Assembly: GCA_948567375.1 (NCBI GenBank)
Contig: OX419762.1
Span: forward strand, 1,679,001 to 1,743,000
Source: Lunularia cruciata
Taxonomy: Eukaryota > Streptophyta > Marchantiopsida > Lunulariales > Lunulariaceae
Direction of reading: 5' to 3'
Length of the DNA stretch: 64,000 nucleotides
Shown: positions 54,561 to 64,000 of the stretch, one piece after another
Numbering within the stretch: the stretch's first letter is position 1
Layout: each line of letters begins with the position of its first letter
Notes under the pieces: generated by a model
Database searches by the model: none
Told to the model about the DNA's origin: nothing
The model's input: only the letters and a program-made list of their open reading frames with translations
Made by a program: the position numbers and the translations under genes

Positions 54561-57500
54561 TGTTGATATCAAGTGTCACTTTGCATATTATAGAAATATC
54601 TTCTCTAGAATCCCCAAAGAACTCCATCATGATAATGTAACTCAAATTGCAATTATAAACACCATAAATATCCAATCAAGAGTCACTACCACGTGCCACC
54701 ACCAACTAAACACCACTCACTAGTGTAACTCTAACTGTGATGACTACATTGGTAGAAAGGGTGACCTATACCTACCATCATAATACACACTCTCATGGTG
54801 TGCAAATCATCACTTCTTGCTTCACAAAAGAGAAACATAGTTATTTTGATTGGTCATCACTTTAGCCTCAATACCAAGAACACAACAAAGCATAAATTCT
54901 CTAAAGTCAAGGCACCTTACACAAACATCATGCACAAACAAGAAGTAGAAAGTGGAGAGAATCCAATCACAAGAAGTCTAAAAAAAGTCTATCTCATAAT
55001 TCAACATTGAATTGACTTTCCTACCATCTGGCATATATATAATAAGATTAATAAGATATAATAAGAGTGTTTATTTATTCCTAAGCTACTTGGATCACCA
55101 AAGATGGGATAAAATTGCCTCTCCTAGCCAAAGCTACATGTGTATAAGTATCAATCGACCAATCATTAGGACAACAAGTGAGTTGGACTAGTTGGCTAGG
55201 GCACCAATCTAGGAATCTAAGATTTTGGGTTCAAAGCATATTATACATATTCTAGAAGGGTAGGGCAGATTTTGCTAAAAAATGGCCAAAAACTACCAAC
55301 CTCCATAACCTCTCTAGCCCTAAGTCTTTAAGCACCAAAATTGAGCCAAATATGGCATTGCTTTTTGCCAATTTGAACTCTCTAAATCAAGCCAACCTTC
55401 ACCAATTCAAGCACTAGCTAGGGAAATTTGGTCAACCTTCAACTCTAGACAACCTGTGCCAATCTAATGCACCTCCTCTACAATTGGTTGATTACCAAAT
55501 CCTTTACTACTTATCAACTCAAGCTAAATTGAGGATGGAGATCTCCAAATTCTTATTTTGAGAGGATGTGTTCCTAAATTTACCTCTAATTTTGCTTCTG
55601 AAATCCAATTTACAACAACAAGGCCTCCAATTTCACTCTCTTGCCCTCAAATTGACATTCATTGACTTGAAATTAACCTTAATTTTGAGAAATTTAGGTA
55701 GTGCTTCCAAACACTATCTATCACACTACCAAATTTACATCAACCCAAATAAGGCTTTTGCACTCTCAAGGAAATCTAGGACCACAATTGAATGTATTGA
55801 ACCCTAAACCCTAAACAATCCGCCAAGCTTGGAGATGCCACCAATGTCTCTAGTTCTTTCACCCAACTTCTTCCTAATGTTCACTTCTTTGATGTAATTA
55901 GTTCACTCCTCCACTCAAATCACACTCAAATTGGATCTAAACTCGATCCTCTATACAACAATTTGCCAACAATTGGGCACTAATTACAGTCAAGCCACAC
56001 CCACTCTATCTACCATACTCTAGGTGACACTTGTTGGCCTTTTTTCCCTATAGTCAAGAACTCAAAGGCTCACATCAAAGAAGTGAACTCTTTGGACCTA
56101 CATTTTGAGAGTATACTTCCCTACTCAACCTAGTCTCCAACCCTAATAGTGCCACTAATAGCACATTTGATAATTGAATGATACAAGTGACAGTCGGTCA
56201 CACTACATGATTAATAAATCTAACATGAAATCTAGCTACCATCAAGTAGTCCATGAGCAATTATCAAAATAACTATAATTGCAAATACTACCATTCTAGT
56301 GTCTTAGCAAACTAGCCTTTTGTGCTACAAATATTTTGATATCATAGTTTCCCTATTTAGATAGAACCCAAAATGAAAAATGGATCAAAATAAGAGTGAA
56401 TAACCTTGTTTTGAGATTGTCGTGGTGAATCTTTGTATAAAGGATGGTGAATAAAAACTTTGAAAAAGAACTTTCTTTAGGGTGGCAAGAGTCTTCTACA
56501 AACTAATGTTAGAAGAGTAGTATATATTGTCATTTGTAATCCTTGCACCTTCTCCCAAAGAATGAGAACTCCAAAAGAGTCAATCAAGATTGTACTTGGC
56601 AAGAGATACGTACAATTTTTTTCAAGCTTATTTAATAAGGTTTGGTCTTGAGATCCATTTATGAACCAATAGGGCATCTTAGTTGGAGAAAATATGGCAA
56701 ATTATAGCAATTAGAGTAGTCTTGAAAAAAATAGTGTGTCCCTCAAGACCATATGGCCACAATTCTTGAAATGTCCACAGAAAAGCATTATGGTGATACA
56801 AGATACTTTATTATTTTTTGGGACAATATCACATAAGGGTTATGGAACAAAAGGAATTGAAGAGTCATGCATGCAAAAGTAAGAATAAATGCAATTGTTA
56901 CACATAGTCTTGTAAATAGTGGACATGTGGAAGTAAGTAGCCTTGGTTTATCCCTAATTAATATTTATCACCCCCATGCACAAAGGAAACTCCATAATGA
57001 ATTTGTAGGTTGACATTTTTTCTCCCAATCAAAAAAATCATGGGATGCTCAGCTCACACCATAATTCAAAATGTGTACCCCTATTTTACTTACCAAAAAA
57101 AGATCCATGACCCTATTTTTTATGGAAAATTAAGGGACTCAATAACTCCCCTATCAAGATGCCCTAATGGATAGAGAAACCCAACTACACAAACCCATAA
57201 AATGAGTAGTACATCACCTAAACCTAATCTACCCCCTATAGCTTTTCCTTGTATAACTTGATGTTCACATCCTTCTTGTTATCACACACGGTCGCCTTCT
57301 TTCCTTCCATAAAATGAGTAGTACATTAAGGGGTTCAAAAACAGATTTGATAGATGTCTACGGGATAAGTAACAAACTTCATAATAATTTTTAGTGAACT
57401 CTATAACAAGATGAGATTGCAATAAATGAACACTATGTAAATTCAATTACAGGATATTTTATCCAAATTGCATTCATTTATAAAAATCAAGCCCTATGTT

Positions 57501-57740
57501 ATTGATCTTTATGAATGCCGTAACTAAATAAATGATTGTCAAACAAAGTGATGTGTTTTCTCAAGAGGGTGGCCATGTGGTTAGATGAGTCAAATATGAT
57601 TTATGATTTGGTTTACGTATTCAAAATCTAAAATGCTCCCCCTCAACAATTCAAAATTCTAACCTCAAATTCACCACCCTCCCTAACAAATGTGCAAGTT
57701 GTTAGGCAAGTAAATGGTGGTTTTGTAGTTTTGCATTGGT
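54561..57740. other. AT-rich DNA, no gene recognised
   Basis: Frames up to 92 codons (54,445-54,723 plus) have no motif. There are degenerate CACCAA/CTCAAATT-type stretches around 55,300-55,700 and CCCTAAACCCTAAAC (two telomere-type units) at 55,801. I see no LTR or transposase. Confidence 0.55.
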
Positions 57741-58004
57741 GTGGGAAATGATCAATGCCGCCATGCGGCAACCAAGAAATTGATTAGGGGTCAAGGAATT
57801 TTACATTGGGAGTGCAACAAAATTTTTGCAATAAGAGATCAAATACCTTGTTTTAGTGCAAGAGACTCACTTTTGGACGCTGATCCAAGACCTATAGAGT
57901 CATCTTTGGATTTGCAACCTCAACAACCATTAGGGATATTTGGAGAGCTATTGAGGATGGCTTTTTCCGTGCCAGGCTAAACAAAGGAGGATTAAAAATT
58001 TCAC

Positions 58005-59111
58005 ATGGAAATGCACCATTATAGCCAAATACTAGATTATTTGGAGGGCCTTGAGCATTTTGCACAAATTCATGGTAGGAATTGCAAAAAGCCCATTCAA
58101 AAATTGACCACATTTAGTTTCATGGCAACCTTTTTGATTAGGGAGGGAAAAGGATTTCCTACTCCTACTTTTGTGACAGGTGATAGGCTTTACAAGAAAT
58201 GGTTGAGGTACATGAAACAGTACAAAGAAACTCAGGAGCTTAAGAACAAGTCTATTAGAGAAGGTCTCATGAAGAAGGAATATGGAAAAGGGTGGAGACC
58301 TATAGAAGATAAATTGAATGGAATGTGCCCGCATTTTGCAAGAATGGAAGCCATGTTTGGGACCAGAGCAAACATAAGTCTACCTACAATGGTAATTTTA
58401 GGAGATTATAATCCCAATTCAAGCAAGATTTGTGAGGCTAGCAAGGAAGAGGTCCATGAAGGTGCTCAAGAGTGCTCACAATTCCCATCTCCTCCAGAGG
58501 TGATGCTCCTTGACTTGGACCTCCAATTGGTCCCAAATACCCAAGGAGTGGAAAGTATACCAAGTGGCATGGACAATGGAATCCTATCATTCAAGGATGA
58601 GTCTCCATTTGTTCTACCAATTGAAGACTTGCCTTTCATTACACCACCACCTTTAATTTCTACAAGAGATGGATCCAAGTGTGCTTTAATCAACCAAGAA
58701 GTGGAACATGACCCAAAGAGCAAGAAAGGTGAAAGGTGGAATCAAGAAGGTACTGAGTTTTCACCTAGTATGTCATTGTCTCATGATTTAGCAAAAATTA
58801 CCATGTTGAAGGCATATACTATAGAATCCAAGGAGAGATTACAACTAGCTAAACTAGAAACCACCAACATGAGGAAAAGAGAGAAAACAATCATGAGAAT
58901 GGAAGCAAAGCGTGTTAGATTAAAGTTAGAGAAGATGAAAATTGGAATTGAGAAAAAATTGAGTGCAGATAAAAGGAAAGCTAGGGCAGACAAACACAAC
59001 TTTAAGGAGAAGAGATTGGAATCAAAGCTCACTCATGAAATCAAAATGAGTCTCATAGAGGTAGGGAAAACTCTCGAGGAAATAAGTCACTATTTCAAAG
59101 TGCTTACTTAG
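58005..59111 (+). CDS. Intact 368-codon ORF, possible Myb/SANT-like DNA-binding protein with C-terminal coiled coil
   Basis: The longest open frame in the window and free of stops. Residues about 40-135 (FPTPTFVTGDRLYKKWLRYM, KQYKETQELKN, then GWRPIEDKLNG, CPHFARMEAMFGT, LPTMVILGDY) resemble the Myb/SANT-like domain found in plant transposon-associated proteins: a helix with GxxLxxKWxxxxxxY, a Trp, then a P-x-A-x-x-F/M box and a final L-x-I-x-G. The middle is acidic and Pro-rich; residues about 255-368 are a Lys/Arg/Glu-rich coiled coil. Upstream frame 57,741-57,980 may be a first exon (ending VPG-stop), not proven. It could be a host gene or the accessory gene of a PIF/Harbinger-type transposon; no transposase is visible nearby. 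Domain assignment is by resemblance only. Confidence 0.5.
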   Translation: MEMHHYSQILDYLEGLEHFAQIHGRNCKKPIQKLTTFSFMATFLIREGKGFPTPTFVTGDRLYKKWLRYMKQYKETQELKNKSIREGLMKKEYGKGWRPIEDKLNGMCPHFARMEAMFGTRANISLPTMVILGDYNPNSSKICEASKEEVHEGAQECSQFPSPPEVMLLDLDLQLVPNTQGVESIPSGMDNGILSFKDESPFVLPIEDLPFITPPPLISTRDGSKCALINQEVEHDPKSKKGERWNQEGTEFSPSMSLSHDLAKITMLKAYTIESKERLQLAKLETTNMRKREKTIMRMEAKRVRLKLEKMKIGIEKKLSADKRKARADKHNFKEKRLESKLTHEIKMSLIEVGKTLEEISHYFKVLT

Positions 59112-59385
59112 GTTCAACGTCCATCGTACTCTATGGATAGCAAATAGTATAACAACATGTAACCTTTTATGATTATAATAAAGATGAGTTATGGGAACTT
59201 GATAAATGCTGCTAATATCTGCCATATGCCGCTCCCTACCACTAAATTCCTCCCATGTTTTTTCTTCACCGCACCTAGTTGGCCCAAGATGCCATGAGTT
59301 TCAGCTTAGTGCAGCCCATCAACTCTTTTCTGCCGCCACTAGTCACCGCTCAATGCCGCACTTTGTTGAATTAAAGCCAACTAGG
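59112..59385. other. 3' flank of the 368-codon ORF
   Basis: AT-rich at first (possible polyadenylation region near 59,175, ATTATAATAAAG), then a more mixed stretch. No further coding. Confidence 0.4.
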
Positions 59386-59595
59386 ACTCATTGGCGCTTG
59401 TGGACACTTGTAAGCAATTGTGTGCACTCATAAATGCTTGTAGGTGCTGCTTGGTACTTGTAGGCACTTGCAAGCACCCATGTTAATTGGTGGCACTTTT
59501 GAGGGCTCATAAGCGCTTGTGAGTAATTGGTGATGCTCGTCAACGCTTGTCGACACGCGTTGATGCTTGTTGGCATTGAGTGACACATGTAATGG
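59386..59595 (+). repeat. Degenerate minisatellite based on GGCGCTTGT / GGCACTTGTAA
   Basis: Many imperfect units of about 10-14 bp (GGCGCTTGTGGACACTTGTAAGC, TAGGCACTTGCAAGC, AAGCGCTTGTGAGTAATTGG, AACGCTTGTCGACACG). The period varies, which is why both strands hold spurious open frames (59,388-59,669 minus and others). Confidence 0.75.
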
Positions 59596-59817
59596 GTTAA
59601 GTGTGGTGAATTGTGGTGTGGGTGGCACACATATGTGCCAAGTGATGTCCCATTTGATGCACAATGCACAATTGAGTATATAGGACATGAAAATATGAGA
59701 GTTAGACAAAAAATATGAGAGTTTCACAAGTGTAAATTAAAATAAAGATAAATATATACATGAGGATAAATGAACAAAAGATGTATATAAATGGGCCAAT
59801 AAAACCTGAATTTGTCA

Positions 59818-61470
59818 TCATGGTAGAGGAGGAGGTAAAGAAGAAGAGGGAGATGCACCATGGTATCTAAGTGTTACTATTGCGTCCTCAAGTCTACAAT
59901 GGTATACATGATGTTGAATCCTAAATGGACTCAATGACCACCATAGGAGCCACTCGCTCTCATCCAAGTCTTGGTGCTTGATACCACTAGCAAGAAGAGA
60001 ATATGGGTCACTACTATAAGAACTTAGTCTTCTTGATGTCCACTCCTCTTCTGCCAAACTAACAATAGGCCTATCGTCATGGAAAAATCTGTCCAAAGCA
60101 CTCATCAAAGGGTCAAATGACCAAGTGTATGATGCTCTCTATACCCTATAAGGACAGAATTGGGTAGGGTGGATAACACCATGAGGATGGTTCTGTAATA
60201 AGAGAGTGCATAACTATCTAGGATCAAAAGATCAGGAAGAGGTAAACCTAATGAAGTAAGATGCTCATATGATCTAACTCTAAGTCCTCTAAACTCAGAA
60301 TCTTGCTGGATATTTGCAAAGCACAAATAGGCCATGAGGCGAGACCCAGTGTGAACTCCCTCCAGAAGTTTGGACCGCTGCCACATGCTCCGTAGCAACC
60401 ATTCTACTCCATTTGGAGTAAGATCTATCCACAAGATAACCTCAAAGTGTAGCAAACAGAATTGGATCAAATGGCTAACACCAGGATGAGCTACCCACCC
60501 TACAGGCCTGGACTGTGTGTGCAAGCACCAACTATGCCTAGTCATCCAGCTCTCCTATGCACAAAGACCGATAGCACCACAAAGCCATAATGATGCCAAA
60601 CAAGTAACATCCACAACAATAATCTTCTTCTGCAAGAAGCCTGGAAAGAGGATATATGGAATGTACTTTCTTGATAGACAAAGCCTCTCTCTATACTTAG
60701 TCTGAGTGCCTTGAGTCTCCACACTATGAGGTAACACATGGGCGGCATTAGTTTGGGTTTGCATCTCATGACGAGTATGGGTCTAGCGAGCAATAGTACT
60801 CCACTTGAAGGTCCTTTAAGACAAGTTTCTTTTGAAGTAGCTACTTGAATACCAAAAATAGCATGTGATAGTTTTCCTTCTGGAGCATATCAAGTTTCTA
60901 TAGTCTTGGTCCAAGATAAGCCACATGAGCCCTCATCTGAGCTAGACTACTCTCACTCTATTCTACTTAAACATGTGCACTCTCGCACCTCTCTATTGCA
61001 TATGCTAACTCTTGTGTCTAATTTTGTAACTGGAACCTATAACCCTCTGCCATGGCAGTGGCACCTAGTATGACCAAGTCCAAGTTAGCTAATCTTTGCT
61101 CTCTCTCCATCTCAAAAGTAAGCAAGGTCAAATGCATCTCCTCCTTTGCAGCAAGTAAATCCTCTTGCTCAAAAAAGATTCTCTCTTGCTCTAAGGCAAA
61201 AACCCCATGCGTCTCAAAGCTCTCTAATCTACTTTCACTCTCAAGCACTAATCTCTCTCTCTCTCTCTCCAATCTACTCTCATGTTCAAGCACTAATCTC
61301 TCTCTCCTATACATTATCCAATCCACCCTTGCGCTCAAGCACTAACTTCTCTCTCTCCTCTACACTATCCAATCTACTCTTGTGCTCAAGCACTAATCTC
61401 TTTCTCTCCTCTACACTCTATGGTCTACTCTCACGCTCAAGAAGATTTATCTCTCTACACTTAGTCACTT
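59818..61470 (-). pseudogene. Decayed gene: coiled coil with 17-residue repeats followed by an unknown domain
   Basis: Minus strand. The coiled coil (61,018-61,470) contains repeats of the form ERxRLVLEHxSRL. Then stops, then frame 60,793-60,542 (RRRLLLWMLLVWHHYGF), frame 60,545-60,105 (146 codons, GWVAHPGVSHLIQFCLLHFE, NGVEWLLRSMWQRSKLLEGV, LPLPDLLILDSYALSYY) and after one frameshift 60,108-59,818 (MSALDRFFHDDRPIV). The last 240 codons are quite well kept. I do not recognise this domain. An acidic exon further upstream (61,903-62,027) may belong to the same gene. Confidence 0.5.
61240..61450 (-). repeat. About 50-bp coding minisatellite in the coiled coil
   Basis: TCAAGCACTAA recurs at 61,241, 61,286, 61,335 and 61,386 (spacing 45-51 bp), with CTCTCTCTCCTCTACACTATCC between. 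On the minus strand a 51-bp unit gives 17 residues, keeping frame. A (CT)n run expands the unit near 61,252. Confidence 0.85.
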
Positions 61471-61810
61471 GAACACACTTATCTAAAGTACAAGTGATGT
61501 CAACCAAATAAGACGAAGGTGAAGGTACTCTGAAATGTGTGGGGTCACCAACCCCCTCCATAGATAGAGAAGTGGTGATGGGCAAGAAGAGGGAAATGGA
61601 GCTCTCTCAACAAAGGATAAGGGTTGTGTCTCAACACAAATCTATTGAACACCTATTCACAAGTGGTACTTTTAGTTATCCATCAAGTACAAATTCATAT
61701 TAGAATTTAAAAAATACACAAGTTCACAAGTTCATTAATTAAAGCTTCTTAAATGAACTCATTTATTAAATCCAATAATGGTATATACAAAAGAACTTTG
61801 TATGTTTTCC

Positions 61811-61811
61811 A

Positions 61812-61889
<78 letters not shown>
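61811..61889 (+). repeat. Compound (CA)n(TA)n microsatellite
   Basis: About 12 CA units followed by about 27 TA units without interruption. It lies in the presumed intron between the acidic exon and the coiled coil. Confidence 0.97.
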
Positions 61890-61892
<3 letters not shown>

Positions 61893-61902
61893 AAACCTAA
61901 TC

Positions 61903-62027
61903 AATCACTCACCATACTCATCCTCTCCATCATTAGTAGTCTCGTCCTCATTTGAGCTATCTGCATCCTCATGATCATCATCATGCTCTCCCTCGTGTAT
62001 AATCTCCTCCTCTCCATCCCTTAGGTA
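61903..62027 (-). CDS. Possible acidic exon
   Basis: On the minus strand from the left target duplication of copy D: LRDGEEEIIHEGEHDDDHED, then ADSSNEDETTNDGEDEYG, ending at a GTGAGT donor. There are no stops and very high Asp/Glu content. Probably an exon of the coiled-coil gene to its left, cut upstream by copy D. It could also be a chance purine-rich run. Confidence 0.4.
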
Positions 62028-62031
62028 CATT

Positions 62032-63943
62032 TGTCACAACCCAACAAATATCACTTTTGCGATAATTGGGTAAGTAAAGTTCGTTCCTGCAGAGATACGA
62101 GTCAGAAATGTCCAAATACAAAGTCAAACAGTAACAATGTAGTTCTTCTTGAGTTCTTCTTTAATCTCTCAGGTAGAAACCACACCCAAAAGAGAGTAAC
62201 AAGCACTGATTTGCAGTCTTGTCACAAATTAACACTCCTTAATCACAAATCCTTCAATTCTTTCCAAACAATCTTGATTGTGATGATTCAGGCTCTCCCA
62301 AAAACGTCACTTCACTACAAAACAACTTCACCTCAAAATTGTGTTCCACCCCTCCATTGAAGGCACAACTTCCTCAATCAAAATTGCTTCACATCAACTT
62401 TGCACTGCACTTACAAATGCAGAATACTACCAACACTACAATTCCTCTCAGATTTGTCAAGGCATTGCTTCGATTGCACTTCACTCAAGATCAAACACAC
62501 AAAATGAAGATCAAGGCTGTGGAATCCAATATCCAACAAGCACTCTGACTTGCACTTTGAATTTCTTCACACACTCACAAACACAAGTACAACATTGATA
62601 CTCGGAATCAAGCTCAAGCGACGAGCATTGCTTCACAGCACTTCGCTTTATCTATTCTCAGAAATACTGAGCACTGAACAACATGATACTGCAAATGCCA
62701 CTCTTAAATAGTGAATCAAATTGACAGTTCTAACAACTATACCGTTCTACAAAAACTCTTCTAACATGTAGATCCAAAATGACAATGCACCTCTTCATAT
62801 TTGTCTATTCAAATCTCAAATCTATTACTACTCCGATCCAATGTCTACTTCGTCCTCGGCTTTCAAACCCAAACCCGAAGTAATCTTACTTCCTACTACT
62901 CTAACCTCGGGTTTCACAACTCCTAATTCCTCCACTAATTCTAACATTTCTCTTTCCTGATATGAAATTCCTATCATAGTTAAGCCTTCTAAATCTCTAT
63001 CTCCCAATCCACTCTTCTCTAAAGTATCAAATGTCAAATCCGAAGACACCTGCACTCTTATCTCTCTTACTTTGGGTCTAACTATTATCAATTCTTTTAC
63101 TAATTCTGTTATGTCATCATCAAGAATTGCAATTGAAAGCATGAATACACTATCTACACATTCAATTTGTAACCCACTTTCCCCTAATCACTCATGTTAC
63201 TAACCCAAAGACTCTTACTGTCTGATCCTGCACTTCAGGTTTATTCACTACTGCAACTTCTCCTTCAATTCATGTTCCATCTTCAATTAGAACTGAAATT
63301 GAAGTCATGGGTATCCTAACTATCTTCTTTCTCTACTCTAACTTCCTCTGATCCCTCCCGCAAAACTCCCGAAGTCACCTTCACTGCACTCCGAGGTCCA
63401 GCTACCTCTGATTTAGCCATCTTCATCTTGAGGCAAAGTCTTTAGACCCAAAGTCTTGTAAACCCGAAGTCCGAAGTACAAAATTTGAAGTCACATTGAC
63501 CCGAAGACACTTTGACCCAAAGTACATCTACTCTAGAAACTTCAAATGCTTGTGACTTCTTCTAAAAACCTGTAAACTTTGCAATTTTGGTGGCAATGGA
63601 AAGCCCTAAACGAGACGCTTCCAACGAGATATAACATGCTTGATTTGGAGTTGCAGTCACTGAGATATGGCCCCCGCAAGAATCCTGACCTGCAACTTCT
63701 ATTTCTCCTTCGGCGTCTGCTCTCCTTAACGTCTGATCCGAGTTTTTCACTCCTCTGACACAAAGTAAGTTTCTTCGGGTCTGATGCAAACCGAGCCTTT
63801 CTTCCTCTTACACAAAATTGACTTCCTCAGGTCTGATCAAAACACAAGTTTGCACTCATTTCTTCTCCATTTGGTTTCAATTTGGTTTCAGCAAGGCATT
63901 TCTTCTTCTAAACTTGTCCAAAATGAAAAATGTGGGTACCACA
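62032..63943 (-). mobile_element. Copy D: internally deleted 1.9-kb member of the 3.8-kb family
   Basis: Left end TGTCACAACCCAAC, right end GTGGGTACCACA, flanks ACATT (62,027-62,031) and ACATC (63,944-63,948), one transition apart. It keeps the terminal 800 bp and the C-terminal coding part, but the N-terminal domain and most of the coiled coil are replaced by about 600 bp with CCGAAGT/GACCCGAAG motifs and a relatively GC-rich stretch (63,480-63,900). Both ends being intact shows it was mobilised or deleted as a unit. Confidence 0.88.
62828..63142 (-). pseudogene. C-terminal part of the family ORF in copy D
   Basis: A 104-codon frame with TFDTLEKSGLGDRDLEGL and, at the end, GLKAEDEVDIGSE-stop, matching the ends of copies A, B and C. 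Upstream coding is absent. Confidence 0.8.
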
Positions 63944-64000
63944 ACATCACGTCCTCCCCTGGAATGAAACCTCTCTCCACAAAGAGATGAGTGAGTATCT
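63944..64000. other. Right flank of copy D
   Basis: 57 bp containing the ACATC target duplication copy. Too short to classify; possibly the continuation of the gene interrupted at 62,031. Confidence 0.4.

Noticed and set aside
55801-55816. CCCTAAACCCTAAAC as an interstitial telomere repeat
   Set aside because: Only two units, in AT-rich DNA where this can arise by chance.
61753-61974. 73-codon plus-strand ORF
   Set aside because: Created by the (CA)n(TA)n microsatellite.
1-64000. tRNA, rRNA, CRISPR arrays, bacterial-type operons or viral envelope genes
   Set aside because: Nothing supporting these was seen. The RT/integrase remnants all have chromovirus layout, and no envelope-like frame follows integrase.

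Overview
The window looks like nuclear DNA of a land plant with a large, repeat-rich genome. The evidence is a multi-exon plant-type PARP1 gene with GT-AG introns at the left edge, followed by almost 60 kb of nested, decayed transposable elements. A gymnosperm (conifer-like) source is my inference, from the AT-rich sequence and the layers of old Ty3/gypsy chromoviruses; I cannot name the species.

Layout. 1-4,710: 5' half (nine exons, minus strand) of PARP1, encoding zinc fingers 1 and 2, the PADR1/Zn3 region and the start of the BRCT domain; the WGR and catalytic parts lie off the left edge. 4,711-5,600: GC-richer promoter/leader. 5,600-8,680: AT-rich, no recognisable gene. 8,690-9,640: decayed MULE (Mutator-like) transposase, minus. 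9,958-25,489: a minus-strand Ty3/gypsy chromovirus whose reverse transcriptase is broken twice, by a plus-strand chromovirus with both LTRs (12,470-18,162) and by copy A of a 3.8-kb repeat (18,252-22,152). 27,400-36,100: a long decayed minus-strand coding region I do not recognise, split by a solo LTR that itself contains copy B. 37,171-37,738: solo LTR. 38,900-43,580: inverted fragment F interrupted by copy E, which holds two more solo LTRs. 43,587-53,583: a second plus-strand chromovirus without its 5' LTR, interrupted by a solo LTR, copy C and another solo LTR. 53,584-54,560: gag-like fossil. 58,005-59,111: an intact 368-codon ORF. 59,818-62,027: decayed coiled-coil gene, minus. 62,032-63,943: copy D.

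The most unusual component is the 3.8-kb family (copies A-E plus fragment F). Each complete copy begins TGTGACAACCC (or one change from it), ends GTACCACA or a close variant, and sits in a 5-bp target-site duplication, so it was inserted as one unit with LTR-type ends. It has no LTR pair, PBS or pol. It carries its own minus-strand ORF (a conserved N-terminal domain of about 250 residues, then acidic/coiled-coil segments ending in an EVDIGSE-like tail), and a TATA-like box beyond the stop codon. I read it as a very large solo LTR with a protein gene in U3, or as an LTR-less single-gene retroelement derivative. I do not recognise the protein.

A second family, the 570-740-bp TGTAATAC...GTATTACA units, can be tied to its parent: the same sequence forms the LTRs of the 9,958-25,489 element, next to a PPT and a PBS. 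The isolated copies are therefore solo LTRs.
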